In this document: positions 14,905 through 21,196 of the stretch, piece by piece
Layout: every line of letters starts with the position of its first letter
Numbering within the stretch: the first letter of the stretch is position 1
Assembly (NCBI GenBank): GCA_035762085.1
Contig: DASTPT010000019.1
Location: 1-29,972, forward strand
DNA length: 29,972 nucleotides
Origin: HRBIN12 sp035762085
GTDB lineage: Bacteria > Actinomycetota > UBA4738 > HRBIN12
Direction of reading: 5' to 3'
The notes under the pieces: model-generated
Databases searched by the model: none
What the model was told of the DNA's origin: nothing
What the model saw: only the letters and a program-made list of their open reading frames with translations
Position numbers and translations under genes: made by a program

Positions 14905-15729
14905 ATGAGACGGCCCGGAACGCGCTTGGCGATCGGCTTCGCGATCGCGCTCGTGGCCGCACTCGCTATGGGCCCGGCCGCCACGGCGAAGGGACCGCCC
15001 ACCGGAGGCGAGAGTCCGAACAACCTGTCTGTTCCGACCATCATGATCGGCGACACGCTGGGTGCCACGTGTACGAGCCTGGACGACACCGCCCTGCCGA
15101 CCGGCACCCCGTCGAGCGGCTACCCGATCGACCCGACGGCGTACTACTACGTCCAAGGCGTCCACAGCTGGCAGGCCGACTGCGCCACGGCGACCACCGG
15201 CGTCAAGGTCAGCGGCGCATGGGGCGACAACCTGTCCGGCGACGCGAAGCTGAAGGCCGGCAAGCCGATCCGCGTGGAGCTTGGGCTGTTCGAGTCCGGC
15301 GACCCGCTGGTCGTGATGAACGGGTTCGACGTCGACAAGCTCGAGCCCGACGCGCTGGACCGGGAGTCCGCGTACGGCACGCTGGCCACCGCGAACGCTG
15401 ACGGCACGTTCCACGGCACGCCCACGGCGTTCAGCCCGGTTCGGGTGTACGTGGCAGGGGTGACGTTCAGCGTCAAGAACCTGAGCACCGGCACGTACGC
15501 GGTTCCGATCGGAACCCCGCCGACGGCCGAGATCAACGCTGTCGGTGCCGTCGTGTACGGGTACAACCTGCGGGTCAGCGTCGCCGGGACGTACCAGATC
15601 GTGTTCTGGATCCCGGCCAACGTCACGATCACGGGTACCGATGCGGGCACCTACGACGCCACGGCGGGCACGTTCACGCTCGACATCAACGTCGTCGCCG
15701 GTGGTGGTGGCGGCGGGAGGCCTAGGTAG
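14905..15729 (+). CDS. Secreted protein of unknown function
   Basis: A 274-residue protein with a clear signal peptide: MRRPGTRLAIGF, a hydrophobic Ala/Leu core, and cleavage near ATA|KG at about residue 29. The mature part is rich in Thr, Gly, Val, Tyr and Asp with alternating beta-strand character. It has only two mature Cys residues (in GATCTSLDD and ADCATATTG), which could form a disulfide. A Gly-run tail ends in RPR. The segment TYQIVFWIPANVTITG near residue 230 resembles an immunoglobulin-like beta sandwich strand, but no family is recognised. It has a strong GGAGGA ribosome-binding site and a long structured leader. It is followed by a 13-bp stem-loop and another small secreted protein. 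Confidence 0.8.
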   Translation: MRRPGTRLAIGFAIALVAALAMGPAATAKGPPTGGESPNNLSVPTIMIGDTLGATCTSLDDTALPTGTPSSGYPIDPTAYYYVQGVHSWQADCATATTGVKVSGAWGDNLSGDAKLKAGKPIRVELGLFESGDPLVVMNGFDVDKLEPDALDRESAYGTLATANADGTFHGTPTAFSPVRVYVAGVTFSVKNLSTGTYAVPIGTPPTAEINAVGAVVYGYNLRVSVAGTYQIVFWIPANVTITGTDAGTYDATAGTFTLDINVVAGGGGGGRPR

Positions 15730-15738
15730 AGGCAGCAG

Positions 15739-15774
15739 GTCACGGTCCCCGTCTCCCGCGGCGGGGACCGTGAC
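15739..15774 (+). terminator. 13-bp perfect stem-loop between the two secreted-protein genes
   Basis: GTCACGGTCCCCG and CGGGGACCGTGAC pair without mismatch around a 10-nt loop, 10 bp after the stop codon. It has no T tract. It could end or attenuate transcription, or stabilise the upstream mRNA. Confidence 0.65.
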
Positions 15775-15834
15775 GTCCGGGGCTCCGATCCGGGCCACCC
15801 GACCTCACCGGGGGGGCGCAAGGAGGGAGGAGCC

Positions 15835-16323
15835 GTGAAGAAGATCGTGTTGCTGTGCGGCAGTCTCGTCCTGATCGCGTCGGCGGCGGTCGCCGGCACG
15901 GCGCTGGGGGCGTCGGACTCGTACGAGGGACCGGCCACCCTCGCCACGTCCGGCTCGATCCGGGGGATCGTGCTCTGCGGCGAGATGGGCACCGCGGCTC
16001 TCCCGAGGGAATGGTCGACGGTCTGGGTGCAGGGCATGTCCTTCTCCGCTCGGACCGACGCGGAGGGACGGTTCCGGATCGACTACGTCCCACGCGGCTC
16101 CTACGTCCTCGGCGTGCAGACGGCGGGCATGAAGATCCGTGACGAGGTCGAGGTGACCGTTCGAGCGCTGAAGGTGACCGACGTCGGGACGATCGTCGTC
16201 TACGGCGGCTGCGGCGAGTGCGGCAGCGGAGGCAGCCACGACGACGGTGGCTGCTCGGACGGCGGCGACTGCTCGGACGGCGGCGGGGACGGCGGCTGCA
16301 CCGATGGGACCTGCGGAGGGTAG
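15835..16323 (+). CDS. Small secreted protein with carboxypeptidase-regulatory-like fold and Cys/Gly tail
   Basis: A 162-residue product starting at GTG 15835 after AGGGAGGAG. A signal peptide (MKKIVLLCGSLVLIASAAVAG) spans the first ~21 residues. The middle (about 38-120) has the pattern of a CarboxypepD_reg-like beta sandwich: SIRGIVLCG, VWVQGMSFSARTDAEGRFRIDYVPRGSYVLGV and the strand VTDVGTIVV. These domains are small extracellular modules that often mediate binding. The last 40 residues are Gly/Asp/Ser-rich and hold six Cys in regularly spaced pairs, suggesting disulfides or metal binding. It follows another secreted-protein gene and may be coexpressed with it. Function unknown. Confidence 0.8.
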   Translation: MKKIVLLCGSLVLIASAAVAGTALGASDSYEGPATLATSGSIRGIVLCGEMGTAALPREWSTVWVQGMSFSARTDAEGRFRIDYVPRGSYVLGVQTAGMKIRDEVEVTVRALKVTDVGTIVVYGGCGECGSGGSHDDGGCSDGGDCSDGGGDGGCTDGTCGG

Positions 16324-16342
16324 GTCGTAGCGTCAACCCGCG

Positions 16343-16358
16343 TCCTCCCGCAGGATGA
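16343..16358. promoter_or_regulatory. Predicted response-regulator site upstream of the kinase operon
   Basis: TCCTCCCGCAGGATGA is an imperfect palindrome. It matches the reverse complement of the site at 19005-19020 in 15 of 16 positions. It is centred about 42 bp before the predicted transcription start, where a class II activator would bind. Confidence 0.65.
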
Positions 16359-16380
16359 CGACAGGCTGTCGAGCGCCCAC

Positions 16381-16386
16381 TACCCT
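16381..16386 (+). promoter_or_regulatory. -10 box TACCCT of the kinase operon, probably leaderless
   Basis: TACCCT is followed by exactly 6 nt and then the GTG start at 16393. There is no ribosome-binding site. Confidence 0.55.
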
Positions 16387-16392
16387 GGCGCC

Positions 16393-17535
16393 GTGGAGCA
16401 CCTCGGCACGTGGGATCGGCTCCGTCGCGTCGACCACCGGATCTGGGACGCGCTCCTCGCGCTCGCCCTGCTGTCCGGCGGCATACTCGGGCTCGCCATC
16501 GAGCCGCCGCCGGACGCTCGGGGTCCGATCGCGGTCGGGGTCGCGCTCGTTCTCGCCCAGAACGTCCCGATCGCATGGCGCCGCCGCGCTCCCCTCGTCG
16601 TGGCCGCCGTGGTCGTCGTGAGCGACGCGCTCCTCACGTACCTCGGCTACGAGGCGACCAGCGGCATCAGCGTCGCGATCGCCCTCTACACGGCGGCCGC
16701 GTACAGGGAGCGCGAGCGCGTCGCGCCCGTCCTGCTCCTGCTCGCGGCCGTCGCCGTCCCGTTCGCCTTCGTCGTGAACGAGGGGAACTGGGTCGAGACG
16801 GTGCTCGGCGTCATCGTCATCGCCGGTGTTCCGATCACGTTCGGTCGCATCGTCTTCAACCGTCGGGGGCGGATCGTTCGGGACCGCGAGCTCGCCGCTC
16901 GCGAGGCGGTGATCGTGGAGCGCGCCCGGATCGCGCGCGAGCTGCACGACGTGGTCGCCCACCACATGAGCGTCATGGTCGTCCAGGCCGGCGCCGCTCG
17001 GGCCGTCGTCGACGCCGATCCCGAGGCCGCCGTCGATGCGCTGCGTCAGATCGAAGCCTCGGGCCGTGCAGGCCTCACCGAGATGCGACGCCTCTTGGAG
17101 ATCCTGAAGTCGCAGGAGCGCGACCGCGATCGAGCACCGCAGCCTGGCCTCGCGCATCTGGACGAGCTCCTCGCCGGGATGCGGGCAACCGGACTGCCGG
17201 TGGAGGCCGTGATCGAGGGATCGCCGCAGCCGCTCCCACCGGGCGTCGACCTGTCCGCCTACCGGATCGTGCAGGAGGCGCTGACGAACACCCTGAAGCA
17301 CGCCGGGGAGGCGCATGCGCGCGTGCTGTTGCGGTACGCGCCCGACGCCCTCGACATCGAGGTGGCCGACGACGGGAGCGGGGGCCCCGTCGGCGACGAC
17401 GGCGGAGGGCAGGGGCTGATCGGGATGCGCGAGCGGGTGCAGCTGTTCGGGGGCACGCTCGAGTCCGGCCCGCGGCCCGGCGGTGGGTTCATCGTGCGGG
17501 CCCGTCTGCCGCTGCTCGAGGAGAGCCCCGCGTGA
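16393..17535 (+). CDS. NarL/DesK-type sensor histidine kinase (HisKA_3 class)
   Basis: A 380-residue kinase. The N-terminal ~150 residues hold several hydrophobic membrane segments with very short loops, as in DesK-like sensors that detect membrane state or bound drug. The HisKA_3 helix begins at about 172 and carries His185 in ARELHDVVAHHMS. The ATPase domain has YRIVQEALTNTLKHA (290-304), DDGSGG (326-331) and GQGLIGMRERV (339-349). It should phosphorylate the regulator whose GTG overlaps its stop. The kinase operon has an upstream palindrome like that of the exporter at 19104, so autoregulation is likely. Confidence 0.93.
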   Translation: MEHLGTWDRLRRVDHRIWDALLALALLSGGILGLAIEPPPDARGPIAVGVALVLAQNVPIAWRRRAPLVVAAVVVVSDALLTYLGYEATSGISVAIALYTAAAYRERERVAPVLLLLAAVAVPFAFVVNEGNWVETVLGVIVIAGVPITFGRIVFNRRGRIVRDRELAAREAVIVERARIARELHDVVAHHMSVMVVQAGAARAVVDADPEAAVDALRQIEASGRAGLTEMRRLLEILKSQERDRDRAPQPGLAHLDELLAGMRATGLPVEAVIEGSPQPLPPGVDLSAYRIVQEALTNTLKHAGEAHARVLLRYAPDALDIEVADDGSGGPVGDDGGGQGLIGMRERVQLFGGTLESGPRPGGGFIVRARLPLLEESPA

Positions 17536-18203
17536 GCGACCCCGAGGCCCCGATCCGTGTCCTCGTGGCCGACGACCAGGCGCTGATGCGGACGGGGTTC
17601 CGCATGATCCTGGACGCGCAGGACGACATCGAGGTCGTCGGCGAGGCGATCGACGGCGCCGACGCGATCCGGCAGTTCGAGCGGCTCCGCCCCGACGTCG
17701 TCGTGATGGACGTGCGGATGCCGACGATGGACGGGATCGAGGCCACGCGCCGGCTCAGCGCGGCCGAGCCGCCGGCGCGCGTGCTGATCCTCACGACGTT
17801 CGACCTGGACGAGTACGTGTACGAGGCGCTCCGCGCCGGCGCCAGCGGCTTCCTTCTGAAGGACCGGCCGTCCGAGGAGCTCGTGGCGGCGGTGCGCGTG
17901 ATCGCCGCGGGCGAAGCGCTGCTCGCGCCCTCGGTCACCCGGCGCCTGATCGAGGAGTTCGCGCGGCGGCCGGCGGCGCGCGCTGCACCCTCGGGCCTGG
18001 ACGAGCTCACCGAGCGCGAGCGCGAGGTCCTCGTCCTGATGGCGCAGGGGCTCTCGAACGCCGAGATCGCGGGCTCGTTGTTCGTCGCCGAGACGACGGT
18101 GAAGACGCACGTCGGCCGGGTCCTCCAGAAGCTCCGGCTCCGCGACCGCGCGCAGGCCGTCGTCCTGGCGTACGAGTCCGGCCTGGTCCGCCCTGGTTCC
18201 TAG
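17532..18203 (+). CDS. NarL/DesR-type LuxR response regulator
   Basis: A 223-residue regulator starting at the GTG that overlaps the kinase stop. The receiver has Asp14/Asp15, phospho-acceptor Asp60 in VVVMDVRMP, Thr88/Thr89 and Lys110 in FLLKD. The LuxR-type HTH is at about 157-215, with LTEREREVLVLMAQGLSNAEIA and ETTVKTHVGRVLQKL (each a contiguous span). Regulators of this class bind as dimers to palindromic sites. Two near-identical palindromes, one before its own operon and one before the exporter at 19104, are good candidates for its targets. Confidence 0.94.
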   Translation: MSDPEAPIRVLVADDQALMRTGFRMILDAQDDIEVVGEAIDGADAIRQFERLRPDVVVMDVRMPTMDGIEATRRLSAAEPPARVLILTTFDLDEYVYEALRAGASGFLLKDRPSEELVAAVRVIAAGEALLAPSVTRRLIEEFARRPAARAAPSGLDELTEREREVLVLMAQGLSNAEIAGSLFVAETTVKTHVGRVLQKLRLRDRAQAVVLAYESGLVRPGS

Positions 18204-18240
18204 CGGTCCGCATGCGTTGCCACGTGTCGGTGCCGGCCCC

Positions 18241-18246
18241 TAGGGT
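18241..18246 (+). promoter_or_regulatory. -10 box TAGGGT of the hydrolase gene, probably leaderless
   Basis: TAGGGT lies exactly 6 nt before the ATG at 18253, with no ribosome-binding site. Confidence 0.5.
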
Positions 18247-18252
18247 GCAGGG

Positions 18253-18960
18253 ATGCCATCGGCACCCATCGTGCTGGTGCCCGGCTTCTGGCTGGGCGCC
18301 TGGGCCTGGGACGAGGTCGCCGCCGAGCTCCTGGCCCAGGGCCACGACGACACCGCGCTCACGTTGCCCGGCCTCGAGTCGGCCGACGCCGATCGCTCGG
18401 CCGTCTCCCTGCAGGACCACGTCGACGCGATCTGCGACGCGATCCGTGCGGCGGAGGTCCCGGTTGTCCTCGCCGTCCACAGCGCCGCCGGCTTCGCCGG
18501 CTACGCTGCGAGCGACCGCGTTCCGGAGCGGATCGCGGCCATGGTGTACGTCGACTCGGCGCCCGGGATCGGCGCGAGCGACCCGGACTTCGACGGTGTC
18601 GAGATGCCGATGCCGTCGCTGGACGAGCTCCGGGCCAACGAGAACCTCGACGGGCTCACCCCGGAGCACCTCGAGACGTTCCGGCGCCGCGCCGTGCCGG
18701 AGCCGGGCCTCGTCGTGCGCCAGGCGGCCGAGCTGACCAACGACGCACGACTCGACGTGCCGACCACGGTGATCTGCACCGGCTTCCCGGCCGAGCAGAT
18801 CAGGGCAGCGATCCCCGATGGCTACGCGTGGCTCGCCGGCCTGGCCGAGGTTCGCGACGTCGCCTACGTCGACCTGCCCACCAGCCACTGGCCGATGTGG
18901 TCCCGCCCCCGCGAGCTCGCCACGATCATCGGCGGGGTGGCCGCCTCGCACGCCACGTAG
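18253..18960 (+). CDS. Alpha/beta hydrolase of the short esterase-like type
   Basis: A 235-residue alpha/beta hydrolase. IVLVPGFWLGAWAWDEV (6-22) forms the oxyanion-hole region and VHSAAG (75-80) the nucleophile elbow, with Ser77. The elbow lacks the first Gly of the usual GxSxG. His212 in LPTSHWPMW is the probable catalytic base. The fold resembles small plant-type methylesterase and hydroxynitrile-lyase-like proteins, which share the GxWxGxWxW start. Substrate unknown. Its own -10 box makes it a separate transcript between the two-component system and the exporter. It does not have to be part of that circuit. Confidence 0.85.
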   Translation: MPSAPIVLVPGFWLGAWAWDEVAAELLAQGHDDTALTLPGLESADADRSAVSLQDHVDAICDAIRAAEVPVVLAVHSAAGFAGYAASDRVPERIAAMVYVDSAPGIGASDPDFDGVEMPMPSLDELRANENLDGLTPEHLETFRRRAVPEPGLVVRQAAELTNDARLDVPTTVICTGFPAEQIRAAIPDGYAWLAGLAEVRDVAYVDLPTSHWPMWSRPRELATIIGGVAASHAT

Positions 18961-18984
18961 CCGACCGCGGGCATCGATCGCGGG

Positions 18985-19000
18985 TCCTCCCGCCGCACGA
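18985..19000. promoter_or_regulatory. Weaker copy of the shared site upstream of exporter 3
   Basis: TCCTCCCGCCGCACGA matches the 16343 site in 13 of 16 positions. It is conserved in one half only. It lies 20 bp before the strong site, about two helical turns. Confidence 0.4.
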
Positions 19001-19003
19001 CGC

Positions 19004-19021
19004 ATCCTCCTGCGGGAGGAT
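19004..19021. promoter_or_regulatory. Predicted response-regulator palindrome upstream of exporter 3
   Basis: ATCCTCC-TGCG-GGAGGAT is a perfect inverted repeat with 7-bp arms. Its 16-bp core is the reverse complement of the kinase-operon site with one difference. Confidence 0.7.
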
Positions 19022-19068
19022 GCCCGGAACCCGACCGCCGGCCGACGTCGCCGCACGGCCCTCTCCCT

Positions 19069-19074
19069 AGCGTG
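19069..19074 (+). promoter_or_regulatory. -10 box TAGCGT of the exporter 3 operon
   Basis: TAGCGT fits TANNNT. Transcription would start near 19081, just before the ribosome-binding site GGAAGGAGG at 19088. Confidence 0.45.
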
Positions 19075-19103
19075 AGTGCCGGAGACGGAAGGAGGCGGTG
19101 GGG

Positions 19104-19877
19104 ATGCAGACACGGAAGACCGGAACAGCGCAGGATCGCCGAGCGCCACTCGGCTCCCCCGCGATCTCGGTTCGCGGCGTCACGAAGCGCTTCGGCGACG
19201 TCACGGCGGTCGAGGACCTGAGCTTCGAGGTCCGGCCTGGCGTCGTGACCGGGTTCCTCGGGCCGAACGGGGCCGGCAAGAGCACGACCCTGCGGATCCT
19301 GCTCGGGCTGGTGCGGCCGGACGAGGGCTCGGCGACGGTGCTCGGGCTGCCGTACGCCAGCCTGCCGGAGCCGACGCGCACGGTGGGCGCGGTGCTCGAG
19401 ACCCAGAGCTTCAACCCGCTTCGGAGCGGCCGGAACCACCTGCGTGTGCTCACGGCCGCTTCGGGGATCCCGTCGGCGCGCGCCGACGAGGTGCTCGAGC
19501 TGGTCGGGCTGACCGCGGCCGAGGGACGGCGGGCCGGGAGGTACTCGCTCGGGATGCGGCAGCGGCTCGGTCTGGCCGCCGCGCTGCTCGGCGACCCGCA
19601 GGTGCTGATCCTGGACGAGCCGGCGAACGGGCTCGACCCCCAGGGCATCCGGTGGCTCCGCGACTTCCTCCGCGACTTCGCCGCGCAGGGGAACGCCGTG
19701 CTGGTCTCTAGCCACCTGCTGTCCGAGATGGACCAGCTCGCCGACGAGGTCGTCGTCATCAGCCGCGGCCGTCTGGTGAAGCAGGCGCCGGTGAACGAGC
19801 TGACGAGCGGCTCGCGGACGCTCGAGGACGCCTTCTTCGAGCTGACCGAGGGATTCACGGAGGAGGGAGCACGATGA
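19104..19877 (+). CDS. ABC transporter ATP-binding protein (CcmA/BcrA-like, exporter 3)
   Basis: A 257-residue ATPase. It has Walker A GPNGAGKST (53-61), signature YSLGMRQR (147-154, with Leu in place of the first Gly), Walker B VLILDEPA (167-174) and the H-loop SSHLLSEMD. It resembles BcrA-type exporters of peptides and antibiotics rather than DrrA, because the H-loop His is kept and the C-terminal extension is short. The ATG at 19104 is chosen over the GTG at 19098 because GGAGG ends 8 bp before it. The first ~19 residues are an unstructured basic tail. It is coupled to the permease by ATGA and is probably controlled by the regulator at 17532. Confidence 0.92.
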   Translation: MQTRKTGTAQDRRAPLGSPAISVRGVTKRFGDVTAVEDLSFEVRPGVVTGFLGPNGAGKSTTLRILLGLVRPDEGSATVLGLPYASLPEPTRTVGAVLETQSFNPLRSGRNHLRVLTAASGIPSARADEVLELVGLTAAEGRRAGRYSLGMRQRLGLAAALLGDPQVLILDEPANGLDPQGIRWLRDFLRDFAAQGNAVLVSSHLLSEMDQLADEVVVISRGRLVKQAPVNELTSGSRTLEDAFFELTEGFTEEGAR

Positions 19878-20614
19878 AGGACCAGATCACATCGGAGATC
19901 CGCAAGCTGACGACCACGAGGAGCGCGTACTGGCTCCTCGCGGGGCTGGCCCTCGTCGTCGCCTTCACCTCGGCGAGCGTGGTTGGCGCCGATCAGATGA
20001 CCACGAACCTCGACGCGCCGCTCGAGCGCCAGCCGTTCCTGGTCTTCCCGCTGACGGTCACGACGGTGTTCACGATGATCCTCGGGATCCGCTCGTTCAC
20101 CGACGAGTTCCGCTACGGCTCCATCGTGCCGACGTTCCTGGCCAGCCCGGACCGCCGGCGGGTCCTCGGCGCGAAGCTCGTCGCCGTCGCGGCGGCCTCG
20201 GTCGTGTACGCCGTCGCGGCCTTCGGTACCGCGATCGCCGTCGGGTCCGTCGGCCTCGCGATCCAGGGCGGCGATCTGACCTGGTCGACGGGGGCGCTCG
20301 GCACGATGGGCGGGTACCTCGTGGTCGCGAGCGTGCTGTGGGCCGGCATCGGGCTCGGCGTCGGCCTCGCGGTGCGGCACCAGCTCGCGGCGATCGTCGG
20401 CATGTTCGTGTGGAGCCTGGTCGTGGAGAGCGCGCTGGGCGCCCTCGTCCCGGGCGTTGCCAGGTTCCTGCCGGATGCGGCGGGCTCGGCGATCGTCGGC
20501 GTCGACGCGGCGAACCTGCTCGCGCCTGGCGTCGCGGTCGCGGTGCTCGCGGGGTGGACCGCTTTGGCCACCGTGGTCGGCGGCCGGCTGATGCAGCGAC
20601 GCGACGTCGCCTGA
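19874..20614 (+). CDS. ABC-2 family permease (exporter 3)
   Basis: A 246-residue membrane protein whose start overlaps the ATPase stop by 4 bp. The N-terminal SEIRKLTTTRSAYWLL is the usual amphipathic opening of BcrB/ABC2_membrane_4-type permeases. About six hydrophobic segments follow. FTDEFRYGSIVPTFLASPDRRRVLGAKL (about 76-103, given as a span) is the cytoplasmic coupling loop typical of this group. It forms the channel for the ATPase. A strong terminator follows. Confidence 0.9.
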   Translation: MKDQITSEIRKLTTTRSAYWLLAGLALVVAFTSASVVGADQMTTNLDAPLERQPFLVFPLTVTTVFTMILGIRSFTDEFRYGSIVPTFLASPDRRRVLGAKLVAVAAASVVYAVAAFGTAIAVGSVGLAIQGGDLTWSTGALGTMGGYLVVASVLWAGIGLGVGLAVRHQLAAIVGMFVWSLVVESALGALVPGVARFLPDAAGSAIVGVDAANLLAPGVAVAVLAGWTALATVVGGRLMQRRDVA

Positions 20615-20627
20615 CCTGACGAGGAGA

Positions 20628-20661
20628 ACGGCGCCGCCGGGGCTCGCCTCGGCGGCGCCGT
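20628..20661 (+). terminator. Rho-independent-like terminator after exporter 3
   Basis: ACGGCGCCGCCG and CGGCGGCGCCGT form a perfect 12-bp stem around a 10-nt loop, followed by CGTTTCC. It lies 14 bp after the permease stop. Confidence 0.85.
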
Positions 20662-20684
20662 CGTTTCCGCGCGATGGCCCCAAC

Positions 20685-20690
20685 TAGACT
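20685..20690 (+). promoter_or_regulatory. -10 box TAGACT of the acetyltransferase gene, probably leaderless
   Basis: TAGACT is followed by exactly 6 nt and the GTG at 20697. There is no ribosome-binding site. Confidence 0.55.
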
Positions 20691-20696
20691 GACGCC

Positions 20697-21107
20697 GTGG
20701 GCGAGTACCGGATGCTCGAGCGCGCCCCCACGGTCGAGGAGTACCAGCGCCTGCGCCGCGCGGTCGGGTGGAACGAGATGACCGGCGAGGGGATCGCCGA
20801 GGGCCTACCGAACGCCCTGTGGTCCGCGGTCCTCGAACTCGACGGCGAGGTCGTCGGGTGCGCGCGGGTCGTCGGCGACGGCGGTCTGTACTTCTACCTT
20901 CAGGACGTGATCGTCGTCCCCGAGCACCAGGGCCGCGGCCAGGGCGCGCGCCTGATGGACGCGCTGATGGGATACCTGGAGCGCTCGGCCAGGCCCGGGG
21001 CGTTCGTCGGACTGATGGCCGCCGTCGGGGCGGAGGGCTTCTACGAGCGGTACGGGTTCCGGCGCCGAGCCGAGGCCCAGCCCGGCATGTTCCGCGTCTG
21101 GCCCTGA
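20697..21107 (+). CDS. GNAT-family N-acetyltransferase
   Basis: A 136-residue GNAT protein. It has VVGCARVVGDGGLYFYLQDVIVVPEHQGRGQGARLM (about 51-86, a span) with the acetyl-CoA loop QGRGQG, then MAAVGAEGFYERYGFRRR, typical of small GNATs. The N-terminal PTVEEYQRLRRAVGW matches a widespread group of uncharacterised GNATs. Substrate unknown. It has its own promoter after a strong terminator and is probably monocistronic. It could act on an amine or an amino acid. Confidence 0.87.
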   Translation: MGEYRMLERAPTVEEYQRLRRAVGWNEMTGEGIAEGLPNALWSAVLELDGEVVGCARVVGDGGLYFYLQDVIVVPEHQGRGQGARLMDALMGYLERSARPGAFVGLMAAVGAEGFYERYGFRRRAEAQPGMFRVWP

Positions 21108-21113
21108 GCGCGA

Positions 21114-21159
21114 GACCCGAGAACGGGTCAGGCGCGGGAGCCCCTCGAGCCCCCGCGCC
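21114..21159. terminator. Two hairpins between convergent genes
   Basis: GACCC/GGGTC (21114-21129) and GGCGCGGG/CCCGCGCC (21131-21159) follow each other between the acetyltransferase stop and the stop of the convergent protease gene. They could end transcription from both sides. Confidence 0.55.
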
Positions 21160-21196
21160 AGCACCCGAGCGCGTCTCCCCCAGGAGCGGATCGCGG

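Noticed and set aside
15835..15858. Lipobox in the second secreted protein (VLLC at residue 8)
   Set aside because: The Cys is too early in the signal peptide; a longer hydrophobic core continues after it.
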